Source: Schizochytrium sp. TIO01
Lineage: Eukaryota; Sar; Bigyra; Thraustochytrida; Thraustochytriidae
Assembly (NCBI GenBank): GCA_004764695.1
Contig: SMSO01000014.1
Location: 2,493,148 to 2,557,147, forward strand
Direction: 5' to 3'
DNA: 64,000 nt
Position 1 is the stretch's first letter, and every line of letters starts with the position of its first letter. The notes beneath the pieces were generated by a model. It searched no databases and was not told the DNA's origin. It was given only the letters and a program-made list of their open reading frames with translations. Positions 21,531 to 32,853 of the stretch are shown in pieces. The position numbers were made by a program, and so were the translations under genes.

Positions 21531-24500
21531 TGTGGAGTGCAGTGCAGTGCAGTGAAGACCGCACTTGGTGCGCGATTATCCTACTTCATTTCAATCGATT
21601 GCAGCATACACTGTGGCAAAGAACTGTTTATTAGTTGAAGCCGCGCCATCAGAACATTTACATACATACATACATGCATGCATATGCATATTTGTTGATT
21701 GTAATTTACAACTCATCACGCAGAAAGTATGGATGATACCTCTGGGGCTAAGTAAGTAACTCTGGAGGTGAGTGAGGTGCGTTGCGTGGCGTCGATAGAT
21801 AGATAGAAAGATTGATGGATAGCTATGACTGACTATTCTGAAAGTGAGTGAGTGAGAGAGAGAGAGAAGTAGTCGATCTTGATCTTTCGAGATTCAATCG
21901 TTCAAAGTCGTTCGCACGATTGCGCAAGTCATTAGACGAGATGAGATGAGATGAGGTCAAAGAGTTAGTTTCAAAGCTACGCGCCGTCGAAGTAATCAGC
22001 GTCCGCAGCCATGAACGCACCGCAGTTGGAGCAAGCAAGCCCATGATTGATCCACACAGGCGCCCTAAAACCCGGCGGAAAGAAAGGCTTTCCTCCTTTG
22101 GAAATGTGTGCAGAAGCAAGCTCTAGACTAGCTCACCTGCTGCCAGCAAAGGAAACCAAATGGTCGCGGCTTTGACGACGAGGATGGTTGCCCAAGGCGG
22201 TTGGTTTCTTCATTGGCTCTCTCCATCTTATTACTTCAGCCGAGTCAGTCAGTCAGTACAAACGATGCAAGGAGACACAAGTTCGGTGAGATGAAGACAG
22301 CGGCGGTGAGCTTCGCTCCATCTTGATTAAATACCTTTTCAGAGCTCTCTTCTTATATTTTAATCTTTGAGTTATAAGTTATTTATTTTAAGAAGAATAA
22401 AAAACCAAAAACCTTTTAAGTACGAAAACGTTCGGAAGACCGTCACTTAGGTCTTATCATGTGTTTAGTATTTTCTCCAAAATGTAGAATTCATAACAAT
22501 AATAACACAATAATAGTAGTAGAAAAGAGAAGGAGAAGGGAATAGGGAATAGGAAGGCTTTCTGTGTGTTCCTTTCCTGTTCTTATCATGATGTTGAGAA
22601 CTGTAAAAGCTTTTCGACAGTTTTGCTGCGACTGTTGGTGATAAGCTTTGACTCGAGGTACCTTCTTTTACCCAAGGAAAGGGATGATACGCACCTTCGA
22701 AGTTGGAAATCCTTCCTCATGAAGATCAATCGTTTATACAGCTTGAAGAACAACATTTGCCAACTTAGTTTGAGAGGTTTCGCTTGGTAAGTTTCCCTGA
22801 ATCTGGGGAATGAATACCTTGATACCTAGCTGGAGAGGCCTGGCTGACGTGTGTGCTCTCATCAGAGTCAGATCTAATGAATGCTGTGTATTATCAAAAC
22901 TTGAACGTCGATGAATTGTTGCTGTCGCTGAGCGCACCTCACAAATAAGGAAGCATATGAAAGAGATCTCTGGACATGGAGTGGATGTCATGTCGCATCT
23001 ACCATGAGCCCGCTGCTGGTAACAGTCACGAGCTTCAAGTTATATTCGCATTTTGCTTTGACTTTGTTTGTCTAGTTTAGCAGGCAACATTGAGGATTTT
23101 GTGAAGTCTAAGGTTTACTTTGGGCAGAATCTTTATCAACTGGGGATCCGATAGTGAGAGTTGATTGCTTTCGCGTAGTAGCCTAGTTTCTGTTTGCCCC
23201 GAGCCGACTTGATCTCGGGGAACCCAATATTGCATGTTAAGGTGGTGGAGAAGGGCGAACGCGACTAGTTCTTCGACATTCGCCTCAACTTGAAGAAACT
23301 CCATTCAGCAAACGCTCTGTCGCATTCTCCACCTTCTTTATTGCGTCCCCCTCAGCGTCCTTGATCTTCTTCGCGAGGGCTAGTGAGGCTCTGGTGACCA
23401 TGGTGGCTCAGAACTATTTTGTCGGCCCGTCCAAATCTTCGAGGCAACTTGAAGCGTGGGCGACGAGTAGGACTGCTGTGCGACACGTAGATGGCTATCA
23501 GTTTAACACGACTCTGGTTGCTGCACGAACATAGTACTCGCACCACGTTCGCAAAAGCGTGTAAACTTGAAGATCTTAGTTGGGTACGCTGTCCGGTCCG
23601 AGTGGTCGCACAAATTGCAGGTCCAAATTAAGAGAACGATGCACTGCACTTCGAGCTCTGCTGGGCCACTCCCACCCCCTGCCTACCTACATCCTGCGAG
23701 GCGTGATATGCCAAAAGAGAAACCGGCCGAACTTGGAGTACTGCGAACCAAACGAACTGTCTTAAAGTCTGATCTTACGGGCATTGATTGCGTAAACCCA
23801 TCGCGCTTATCGCCGGGGTTCTTCGCGGCGACAGTTGACAAGTTCGCGACCTGAACCCACGCGCTTTTAGGCCAAGCCGGTTCTCGCATTTTAAAGAGTT
23901 TGCAACCACAGAAGCAAAATTACACTAGATTCAGGTAGTACCTGTGATACGTGTTGGCGGCGTTGGCGCTTTTACCTTGTCAAGGGGATAGATAGATATA
24001 TGGGAGGGAAAGACCAGCATGGGATCAAGAGGAGGAATTCTTGCTTTCTCTAAATGAAGGATATTTGACAAGTGCGATTGAGTTCTTTTGGGTGATATTT
24101 GCGGTCTCTGCTTGAGGCTTTATCTGCTTTGGTGAGGCTCACAGCAAGCTTTGCGTTACCCAGATTCGATCAAAAGTTTAGTTTGAGCGAGAACATACAT
24201 GGTCTGAAGCTTCACAATATTAAGAAGTGTACATAGGGGGGCACGCTTTCTGTTTCGTTTATGCCCACGTCGGAACGTCTGCTTCATTGAAAGAAAGCTC
24301 AAAACGATCGGAAATCTTTTCCATGGTGCGGCCAGAGGGAAATGCGAATGCGCCCCCTTGTCAAGCATTGTCGCCTTGCTATAAGGTTTGCATAGTGGGC
24401 CTTGCCGACAGATGCAGGCTTATGCCATCACTGTATGGCAGCCGAGGCGACCTCGTACAAATTCATTCGTCTTAATGATTGATTCTTGATCAGGGTCGCA

Positions 24501-24888
24501 TAGCTTGGTTTCTAACAGAATATTGACTTTTAAGATATCCGCGTTTGGTAACTAGTGAAATAGCAGCACCTAGTTAGTAGCCTATTCTAGTTACATTTTG
24601 GATGCAAGTTTCATATAGGGATAGCCTTTAAAAGGAGGATGAATATGGCATAGTGAAAATATTTTTTGTTTGGTGTCAGAAAAAATGCTGTAGGTACTAT
24701 ACGACCAAGACGCACGCAGGATTGGCCGCCCATATGTACCTGACTGGTTTACCTTGCAGAGTCGGATATCCCCTTGCAATATATGGGGATGTCAATATCT
24801 ATGAGAGGGAACGGGCTCTACTTTCACTGGCATCTATAAATGCATACAACGGCATATCACTTCAACTTGATTAGTCACAGCAAGAGAG

Positions 24889-26016
24889 TTAGACATCAAG
24901 TTCTACACTAGTAGATTTGCGACGGGCGGGCCATTGGCCACAAACTCGACAAAAATCAGAGGTTGGACGAGAGAGCTGAAAGTGACAGGCAATACAACAG
25001 CCTTCATCCCCGCGGCTGCCTCGACGGGGAAGTCGTGAATTGTCATCTGAGAGAGATGGGAACGCCTTTCTAAAAACGCGATAGTAATAAAGATGCTCTG
25101 GATTCCGAATAATAAGGTGGTCTTCATGAAGGATCCGTTCTTTCTCTTTAAGCAACTCATCTGCCGAGATAAGACTCGAAAAGTACTTTCCTTCATTCGC
25201 GCCAAGGATAGTGGCGCCAGAGCCAACCTCGATTGGATCTTTGCGACGCCATGCAGAAAAGGCGTCAGGAAATGCATCACGCAAAGGGAGTTTACCCGTG
25301 CGATGGAGAATGCGTTGTTCGCCAGGTTTGGTTTCCAATTCGCGCTCTCCAATACATAAAGCTTTGTCCAGAGAGCTTAAAGCCCAGTCCTTAAAGATTG
25401 CTTCAGTGTACGGGCTCTTAACATCTAGTCCAAGGGATTCTCCAAGCGAGGTCGCTGAAAAAAACCAATCTGAGCACATTTCATAGCGCTTTTGCGACCA
25501 CACGGGGTCCTCCGTGTTCCATGAAAACGAATATCCTCCCATGAGCTCGTCAGACCCATCCCCTGTAAGCACATATCGCACCCCACGAGACTTAGCTTCC
25601 ATGAGAGCACGAGCAACCACCATGCTATTCCGAATCTGCATAGGGTCAAACGAAGTTAAGGACTCCACACAGAGACGCAGGGGGTCGGCCAAGAGCTCTT
25701 CCTTGGAGCATTCAATCTCAATGTGCTCAACTCCCCATTCTTTGGCAATTGCAGGGGCATACGGTCGGTCTGTTGCAGTTGGGTCGCAATAAACTGTCAG
25801 CGCCAAATCAACTTGGAACCCACACTCGCGCAGAGCGCTTACAACAGCACAGGTATCTACGCCACCGCTAAGGACTAACGCAACACGGTCTGAAGAGCGA
25901 GCCTCTTGCTCGTTACCGAGTTTCCAGTCGTTTTGCCAGATCTTCCTGACACTTTCGACGAGCTTCTCATGACAAATTTTGCCAGCCTCCTCCGAGCTCT
26001 TATGGAGCGAAGACAT
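24889..26016 (-). CDS. Asparagine synthetase-type synthase domain protein with C-terminal zinc ribbon
   Basis: 375 residues. The fold is that of the C-terminal (synthase) half of asparagine synthetase B: the ATP-pyrophosphatase P-loop SGGVDT at 50-55 and the family motif TGDGSDELMGGY at 151-162. Such domains adenylate a carboxylate such as aspartate and transfer ammonia or an amine to it. The N-terminal glutaminase domain with its catalytic Cys2 is absent, so it cannot take nitrogen from glutamine by itself. The C-terminus carries CxxC pairs (Cys341/344 and Cys356/359), a likely zinc ribbon not standard in AsnB. The frame is open up to a TTG at 26190; the first ATG is 26014-26016. A 5' exon with a glutaminase domain is not visible in the 1.1 kb upstream. 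Function could be ammonia-dependent asparagine synthesis or another amidation. Confidence 0.85.
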   Translation of the reverse strand: MSSLHKSSEEAGKICHEKLVESVRKIWQNDWKLGNEQEARSSDRVALVLSGGVDTCAVVSALRECGFQVDLALTVYCDPTATDRPYAPAIAKEWGVEHIEIECSKEELLADPLRLCVESLTSFDPMQIRNSMVVARALMEAKSRGVRYVLTGDGSDELMGGYSFSWNTEDPVWSQKRYEMCSDWFFSATSLGESLGLDVKSPYTEAIFKDWALSSLDKALCIGERELETKPGEQRILHRTGKLPLRDAFPDAFSAWRRKDPIEVGSGATILGANEGKYFSSLISADELLKEKERILHEDHLIIRNPEHLYYYRVFRKAFPSLSDDNSRLPRRGSRGDEGCCIACHFQLSRPTSDFCRVCGQWPARRKSTSVELDV

Positions 26017-27149
26017 CTTTCGTAAACCTACAGCTTCGCCGCTTGGTCTCAAGAAGGATACGTGGACTGCTTGAAGATCTACCTGGCTGATAAAACCTCG
26101 CCGTCTCTGGTAGATCTTCGTCGACGCTTTCCAGACTGTGAAAATCGTGTGAGCAAGCACAACAGGCGATTGCACACGCTCCCTCTGCAATCTATTTGTG
26201 CTCGACGCCTGATAACCTGCACGTGGGCCTCCACACCGAGAAGATTGCAGTTTGTCTGCGTAATTTGCAACCTCTTCAGAGAAGATCTGAGCTTTAAAAT
26301 AACAAGCTCCCCTAGCAACAATAGACCTACCTAGGTACCTAATCTAAGAGCAATCGTAGGAGTAGTCCCGTAAGACTTTTCAATAGCCGGACTAGTATAG
26401 CAATCGTAGGTAGTAGATACCTACATACATATGCACAAGGTTGATAATCCAATCCAAATCTGCAAATATAATTCGCTGTGATGGTATTTTGCAGCCACGA
26501 CATCTGGGGAAGCTTGTATGTACTGCTTTGAATGATGCTTTCACGCTGGAATAGATGGGAAACGCAGTCTTACTACGAGCCGATGTCTCTAGGTTGTTGA
26601 AAAGTATTTGGCTCAAAGGAGAGCGAACTTAAAGACCGTCACTGAGAAAAGTTATTGTAAATTCACGAGACTAAAACAAAAAGGAACATGTGAACTGACG
26701 AAATAGTTCCATCGTTATTTGCCAACTTTAAAATCTTGAAACTTCGTGCATTGGCTGCTTTTGCGACATTGCAGCTAGAGCCGGTAGTCTTCTTTATGTT
26801 GATTCATTTGGTGCTGGCAAAGCCCAATAAATCACGATAATATAAGAATCCAGTCTGAGCGAGGTTGTTTTGCAGGTCCCACCACTGTTTCAAAAAACGA
26901 AGTAAAAAGAGGATGAAAAGAGGAGGAACGTGAAAAAGGAAGAGAGAAAATGTTCTATCTATCATTCAGTTCTATTGGTTCCTATGTACTGGCTAGCAGT
27001 GCCTACTGTCTAATTTACTGTTCTTTTCAGTTTTGTTTTAATAGTGCACTAATACTACCCATTGTGTGATTACCCTTCTGCCTCCATCAACGCAAGAGGG
27101 TGAAGCAAAATCGAACTGGAGTCCGGCCACAGGGTAATAGACCCCAGGG
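26017..27149. other. Divergent promoter region
   Basis: 1.1 kb between divergent genes, AT-rich in the middle. No supported gene. Confidence 0.55.
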
Positions 27150-30100
27150 ATGGCGTCTCCAGGGAGTAAGGAGACCCTTGGCCTGTCCAGTGAAGAAGGG
27201 CAACCCAAAGAGATTTCTCGCACTAAGAAAACTAAGAAAGATGACGACGCATCTTCGCAGGACACAGTTCTTGAACGTTCAATATTGCACTCCTCCACGC
27301 CAACCTCGATTATTGACGGAACAAAACCGAGTGCGGACCAGGCGAAGTTGTCTGAGAGGAGTTACTCAGGTCATGCTATTTCAACTCCTGTACTACAAGA
27401 AAGTGATATCCAGCGGAAAACACAAGATGAGCTAAATATACAGAGAAATGAAGCCAAAATATCAGAACCACAAGGTGACCAATGTGATACGGAGGATGAT
27501 AGTGCCCAACTCATCTCACCGAGGCAAGCAGCTATGGAAAGAACACCACAAACACAACACGAGATAACAGGGCCTGGCAACTTTGATGTTGCCCAAGAGC
27601 CAGATACAGCAACTCTGAATGGATCTCCCCATTCATATTCTCCGACAATCACGAATAGATCAAATGAGCTGACGAATCGTAGTTTAATAGATCATAAAAG
27701 GAACTCACATTCCGATGCCCCATCCAAAGAGTCATGCAGTGGCAACAAGTATTGGGTAGGGTCTCCAAAACATGCAAATGGTAACGATAGAGACCACAAT
27801 TCGGAGCACCAACAGGGAACTTCATTCTCAGGGGAGGAAAGAAATACTCTCAATGATTCTGACCGCTATTGCCTGGATTCCGCCTCATATATGCAACGCT
27901 CATCTTCAACAATTACAAGTGCTGATGCTGATGCGGATGCTGATGCTGATGCGGATGCTGATGCTGATGCTGATGCTGATGGTGCGGTAGCTGAAGAAAG
28001 TATACCAGAATCCTCTGGTGATCTTCAGGATTGCTCTAGGAACCAAAGTGAAAATTTGTTGGACTCACGCAATTTATGGGAATTGGCCTCACGTAAGTCG
28101 TCTCCGAAGGCAACATCTACAAAGTTTAGGTTTCCAAAGATGCGGCAAGATGATCTTGATGCACTTCAACCAAGGTTAAACTCATCAACTTCAACATTGC
28201 GATCAACAGAACAATATGCACAGGATCACAAAGAATTGTCAGCTCGCACACCAAACCCTCCATCCTCAACTACATTACATAATTCGCCCGAAACATTATT
28301 GAAGAGCGAGAGTTTCCGTCACCCAAATCAAATGCACCGTGGAAACCCAGATACGAATGAATCTATTGACGATCAAGATGATCCTCTTGACAATTTTGTG
28401 AATTTAGATGTCAATGAGGGAGATTTGAATGGTACCAAAGAAAACACAAACAAAGATGAATCTCACGCAGCACATTGCGAAGACCGTGCATTTATTGCTG
28501 ATTCGGCCATGCCATTGACTAAGCTTGAGGTACTCAGTAAACAAGGTGCCCACTTTATAATTTACTCCCTACTTACGACATCCGTCTTCAGCATAGGAGT
28601 ATCTTTATATATAATTATTGCCAGTGACTTGGCAACTACGTCTACTACAGTTCCAGCATTGATTGTACTTGAAGGCCTCGAACTTCTAGTAAGTGCCACG
28701 ATTTTGTTTTTTCTCCTAATTAGCTTTCCGCAACGTATTATTGTACGTGGGTGTCGTGGACTTCGCGTGCTCCCGCAGCAAGTTTTGATTGTTATTCTTA
28801 TTGTTTATCTCGCGTTGGTCCCGGATTTTGGCGTTATCACTGCAATTTACTACTGGATCGACTACCTTGACGCGCTAGACCGAGTAAGTAATGTCAACCT
28901 AAATGGAGAGGACATTTATCTCTACCTTTTGACAGAAAATAGTACGACAGCCAATTCAGCCTCGCAAATCTCCATCTCACTTTTGTTCTTTTTTTGGGCC
29001 AGTTTATTGCGCATTGCTGGTTATTACAGTCTTAGCATAGAGGTCCGACTGCAAAAACTTAACCTCCGCGAGACGAAAAGAAAAAAACGCCGACAACCTC
29101 ACATTGTAATTGAGACCGCGAGTGATAGTAAAGCATCGAGCGCTGATAGAACAGCCTTTCATCTCATCAAAGACTCCACGAAGAATGGGTCATCTACTCT
29201 TACACATCAGCCATCTGATGGAATATCAGATGACGAGGAAGAAAGTTTTGCCGATATAGCCACTGATTTGGGTTCTGAACTTGAAACTGATACGGATAGC
29301 AACGAGAGCTTTGACAATGAAAGTGGGTTCCCCCCTGATGACGATCTCATGTTTCGTCGTGCTAGGGATGACAATAACCGCGGATCGACTCTTAAAGAGA
29401 TGGACACATTTATAAGACAGAGAAATCATAAACAACGCATGAGTGAAGATTTGGAACCTGAAGTCCGTGCTGTAGCTCATGCGCATAAAAGACGTTATTT
29501 CCTCAGTGAGGCTCGACGAAAAACTAAATCTTGCGTACACCATATTCAAAAAGCCTCGAATGAAATGGGGATCTTTAGTTGCTATTACTGTTGCTGTTGC
29601 TTCATATGTTGTAGCTATGAGAGATGCGCGAGCCGAACGTCAATTCGCGGTGTCCTGCGTCGTGGTATGGCCTGGAATGTTTTTATTATTATTGTTGTTT
29701 ACACAATATTATTTGCTGTCGTGAACTCAGCTTATAATTTCAGCAGTAGCATTGTTCCATTGGTTGGAATGATTACTGTTTTGCGGGTATGTGGTAATGT
29801 TGATGACCAGCAGCACTCCTATTGCTCGCTAGCGCATTATCCACTTGCTTTCAGAAGAGCATTTTCCAGCGTTGCACTATTCGCTGTAGAAGTCTTTATA
29901 TTTTTTTATATTGGCCGAATTTCACGGCAAGTTTACGAACGCATGGCAGGTGTTCCATATGCTCTCAATCGACCTAATTATCTAGGTTTCGCTTTTACTC
30001 AGACTAGCATCGGTGTTTTCTGGAGTGTCGTTTTCTTTATTTCTATCCTTGAACTCACTATTCCAGATGTTTCAAGCTTTATTTTGCGGCCAGTAGATAA

Positions 30101-32159
30101 CAGCACCACTCTCTCGTCTAATAATTTCACGATGGTCAGTGCTACCACCAGCAATGGAACAGTAGTTGTTTATTACGTGGACCCCCTCTACTCTGTTGGA
30201 ATATCGAATTCTGCCGCCAGCTTTTCTGCTCTTGGCGTACTCTTCACAACATGGGTCTATTTGGTCTCATATGCGTGGCTTCCTGCAGATTCAAGCAAGC
30301 TGAAGGGATGGTTCGTAGGCTCCCGTGACCATAGCAACAAATCAGCCAAGGGTCCAAAACGGAAAGCTGAAGAAATGAATCCGATTGGCGAGCTTATGAA
30401 AACCGAATCGATGGAAACGATTCTCAAGCGGTATTTCGATGAGAATCCTGTACTCATTTCTACAGAGCGTCGCTTTCGAAAAGTTTTTCTTCAACAGCAC
30501 ATGGAATTTGCCCAAAATACCAGGCCCAAACACCAATCAAGGTACCTTTTGCTGAAAGCTACTGGGATATCTGGCCGATTCGATGATGATGAAGTGCACA
30601 ACACAGAGGCGGGTGAAACCACCGCTTGGCAGAAAAACTCTGATTTTGTTACGTTGCAGCAGTCAAAACCTCCAGAACCCGCTTCCAACAGTGAAGATTA
30701 CAATCCATCTGATGCAGTGCATACAGGCTTACAACATGGAGGAGCGTTTTTACATCAAAGCCTGGTTAGGGCACAGTCGAGTAGGGCCTCACGGCTTAGC
30801 GCTGCAAGTAATAAACTGCGCATGATACAACGGCAGCTACTAAGCCATGTTTTAGTAATCGAAACAGAAATCCTTCTTTTCAATTTTGCAGCATTGACGT
30901 ACAAACTAGGTATTGAAGCATGGCGTGTACCACCTGTGGAAGAACTTGCGAAAGTAGGTACATCTGAATTTCGACTGCTAGAGCATATTGTAGACGAAGC
31001 ATTCGATACGCACATTATTGTTGCTCGCAGTGCAGATCGCGTAATAATCTCTTTTCGTGGTACGGTTTCCTCATTGAATGTTGACACCGATCTTGACCTG
31101 CAGATGGCACCATTTCCTCAAGCGCAAAATATAGATCCCCTCCCGAGCACATCAACTATCGAACGTTTGGCCAGCGAAAAAATCCCAAAGATCCATCGAG
31201 GCTTTTTTAAAGCATATGAAAGCATCAAAGAAAGATTGCATGAACTTGTTGATCCTCTTATTCAGCCTTCAGCAAGTTTAGGTCCACCTAGGCAAAAAAG
31301 AGCTGTTTTGTGTACGGGGCACTCTCTTGGTGGTGCCTTGGCTGTTGTTTGTGCCTTTGATTTTGCCTGCTACCTGAAATCTCTTCTCAATGAAAATGAC
31401 CACCCAGCTATTGGTTGCACAACCTTTGGTTGTCCACGTATTGGGACGTATTCTTTCCTGAAACGCTATCGACGCATGGTTCCCTCAACAAAGCGATTTG
31501 TTATTGCAAGTGATATCATCCCTAAAACCCCACCTCGGATGTTTAAAACTATGTACTCAGGTTACCACCATGTTGGCACTGAGTTGTTGCTGGATCTTAA
31601 TGGCAATCTACTCATCTCTCCCCACAGTGTAGAACGTGCGATGCTCCATGGCTTCCGCCGCGTTAACACTCGCATGCATTTTTGCTCGAGATATTGCCTT
31701 GGGCTCACGTTTTGGTGCACGCGAATGAAGATCGATCCTGACATGTGGCCCATTCATATCAATGACATGCTTACATACGCCAAGTCGGATATCTTAAAGC
31801 GTGATAAGAAACTCCTTCAAAGCGCGTATGGTGTTTTCATGAAAGAAGGTGTTATCTCAAATCTTGACGCAGTAGAAAAACGCAACATAGGTACTCAAGT
31901 AGACTTAGAAGCTGGAGAGCTTTTGTTGCCGCGTGAGCAAGTTTTATCAAAGCAAGAACTCATGGAGTTAGACGATGCTGTCTGCCAATACCTCAATTTC
32001 GAAAAAGTGAAGAGCAAGGTGTCAGACGCATCTACTAATTCATCATGTACCCAGATTGACGAGCTATCCGACTCAACGAGTGTACACGTGTTTTCCGTCC
32101 ATCAGCTTGAAGCCCTGCATCGTTTATTACAAACACAGATTTCTAGCGCCAATCAATGA
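27150..32159 (+). CDS. Multipass class 3 lipase, diacylglycerol lipase-like
   Basis: 1669 residues. Residues 1-460 are polar and disordered, with an Asp-Ala repeat at about 258-277. About eight to nine membrane helices lie between 465 and 1035, split by a charged loop (about 650-800). A cysteine cluster at about 810-822 could be palmitoylated. The lipase (class 3) domain covers about 1240-1560: SFRGT near 1300, the nucleophile elbow GHSLGG with Ser1392, the likely acid Asp1455 in ASDIIP and a candidate His1492 (SPHSVERAM). Membrane helices before a class 3 lipase resemble diacylglycerol lipases, which release a fatty acid from DAG and leave monoacylglycerol, at the plasma membrane or endomembranes. 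Mammalian DAGL has only four helices, so the substrate is an inference. The ATG at 27150 is the first of the frame. Confidence 0.88.
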   Translation: MASPGSKETLGLSSEEGQPKEISRTKKTKKDDDASSQDTVLERSILHSSTPTSIIDGTKPSADQAKLSERSYSGHAISTPVLQESDIQRKTQDELNIQRNEAKISEPQGDQCDTEDDSAQLISPRQAAMERTPQTQHEITGPGNFDVAQEPDTATLNGSPHSYSPTITNRSNELTNRSLIDHKRNSHSDAPSKESCSGNKYWVGSPKHANGNDRDHNSEHQQGTSFSGEERNTLNDSDRYCLDSASYMQRSSSTITSADADADADADADADADADADGAVAEESIPESSGDLQDCSRNQSENLLDSRNLWELASRKSSPKATSTKFRFPKMRQDDLDALQPRLNSSTSTLRSTEQYAQDHKELSARTPNPPSSTTLHNSPETLLKSESFRHPNQMHRGNPDTNESIDDQDDPLDNFVNLDVNEGDLNGTKENTNKDESHAAHCEDRAFIADSAMPLTKLEVLSKQGAHFIIYSLLTTSVFSIGVSLYIIIASDLATTSTTVPALIVLEGLELLVSATILFFLLISFPQRIIVRGCRGLRVLPQQVLIVILIVYLALVPDFGVITAIYYWIDYLDALDRVSNVNLNGEDIYLYLLTENSTTANSASQISISLLFFFWASLLRIAGYYSLSIEVRLQKLNLRETKRKKRRQPHIVIETASDSKASSADRTAFHLIKDSTKNGSSTLTHQPSDGISDDEEESFADIATDLGSELETDTDSNESFDNESGFPPDDDLMFRRARDDNNRGSTLKEMDTFIRQRNHKQRMSEDLEPEVRAVAHAHKRRYFLSEARRKTKSCVHHIQKASNEMGIFSCYYCCCCFICCSYERCASRTSIRGVLRRGMAWNVFIIIVVYTILFAVVNSAYNFSSSIVPLVGMITVLRVCGNVDDQQHSYCSLAHYPLAFRRAFSSVALFAVEVFIFFYIGRISRQVYERMAGVPYALNRPNYLGFAFTQTSIGVFWSVVFFISILELTIPDVSSFILRPVDNSTTLSSNNFTMVSATTSNGTVVVYYVDPLYSVGISNSAASFSALGVLFTTWVYLVSYAWLPADSSKLKGWFVGSRDHSNKSAKGPKRKAEEMNPIGELMKTESMETILKRYFDENPVLISTERRFRKVFLQQHMEFAQNTRPKHQSRYLLLKATGISGRFDDDEVHNTEAGETTAWQKNSDFVTLQQSKPPEPASNSEDYNPSDAVHTGLQHGGAFLHQSLVRAQSSRASRLSAASNKLRMIQRQLLSHVLVIETEILLFNFAALTYKLGIEAWRVPPVEELAKVGTSEFRLLEHIVDEAFDTHIIVARSADRVIISFRGTVSSLNVDTDLDLQMAPFPQAQNIDPLPSTSTIERLASEKIPKIHRGFFKAYESIKERLHELVDPLIQPSASLGPPRQKRAVLCTGHSLGGALAVVCAFDFACYLKSLLNENDHPAIGCTTFGCPRIGTYSFLKRYRRMVPSTKRFVIASDIIPKTPPRMFKTMYSGYHHVGTELLLDLNGNLLISPHSVERAMLHGFRRVNTRMHFCSRYCLGLTFWCTRMKIDPDMWPIHINDMLTYAKSDILKRDKKLLQSAYGVFMKEGVISNLDAVEKRNIGTQVDLEAGELLLPREQVLSKQELMELDDAVCQYLNFEKVKSKVSDASTNSSCTQIDELSDSTSVHVFSVHQLEALHRLLQTQISSANQ
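27921..27980 (+). repeat. Coding GATGCT microsatellite (Asp-Ala repeat)
   Basis: Imperfect (GATGCT/GATGCG)n inside the lipase gene, encoding alternating Asp and Ala. The 6-base unit keeps the frame when it expands or contracts. Confidence 0.9.
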
Positions 32160-32853
32160 TTGATTTATTTCTGTAGAACAGTGCACCATCCGTACTCCTC
32201 TGGCTAATTCTCTTCATTGTATTGTTGTTTCAGGTGAACAAGTGAACAACACAATATTTCCTAGAATTTTTTTCGAAGTTGTTGTTAGAATTTGATTTTA
32301 AAATAGGCCAGCAGGACGTAATGTAATGGAATGTTAATAATTTTCTCTAAAATTTATAATATGTTTCCTAACTTTTACTAGACCAGTCAACTCTTTTTTA
32401 AACAACACATTATTATGTAGCAGAATCTGTAATTTGGCATATTATTTTTTGAAGTTATTGCCCTCGTTGGATTTTATTTCCTTTAGATAGATTGGTAGTT
32501 GTCTGTTTACTCTTTACAGGAAAAAAAAAAAAAAAAAAAAAGCAAGCTTGGCGTCAGGCGAAAACCTTGTATTCATCTTTTAAGTGAAACACTCTAGTCA
32601 ATTTGTTTTTCTATAGAATTTTGTTAATTAAAATTTAAAGTATATAAATAAATAGAAAATCTATAAAAGTCAGTGTTCAACGGCTCGTACTAGTAATTAC
32701 TTCTATCCACGGCTCATACTGTAGGTATTAATTTAAAGAATATACAAGTGATTTTTGGGAGGGACTGATCTGATATAACTCAGCTGTTGTGATAGTCGTC
32801 TTTCTTGGTAATCACGTCCATCCCAGAATGACCTGCCCAGGATTCTAATAGCC
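32160..32853. other. Tandem-gene intergenic region with A21 run
   Basis: AT-rich spacer between two plus-strand genes. It holds the lipase 3' end and the next promoter. A run of 21 A occupies 32521-32541. Confidence 0.6.

Larger units (their letters stand above)
20004..24888. other. Gene-poor intergenic region
   Basis: 4.9 kb without a supported gene. The left end is the PLD promoter region. It is AT-rich around 20.8-21 kb and 22.3-22.5 kb and more mixed at 23-24.5 kb, where several 60-95-codon frames overlap on both strands without recognisable domains. Small repeats include an AT run near 20875 and TGCA runs near 21503. Confidence 0.5.

Noticed and set aside
23077-23304. 75-codon minus-strand frame with somewhat protein-like composition
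   Set aside because: Isolated, short, no recognisable domain, and overlapped by frames on the other strand nearby; could be a decayed fragment but not supportable.
32521-32541. A21 run as a possible poly(A) remnant of a retroposed gene
   Set aside because: No coding or element-like sequence or target-site duplication is seen beside it; a plain homopolymer is enough.
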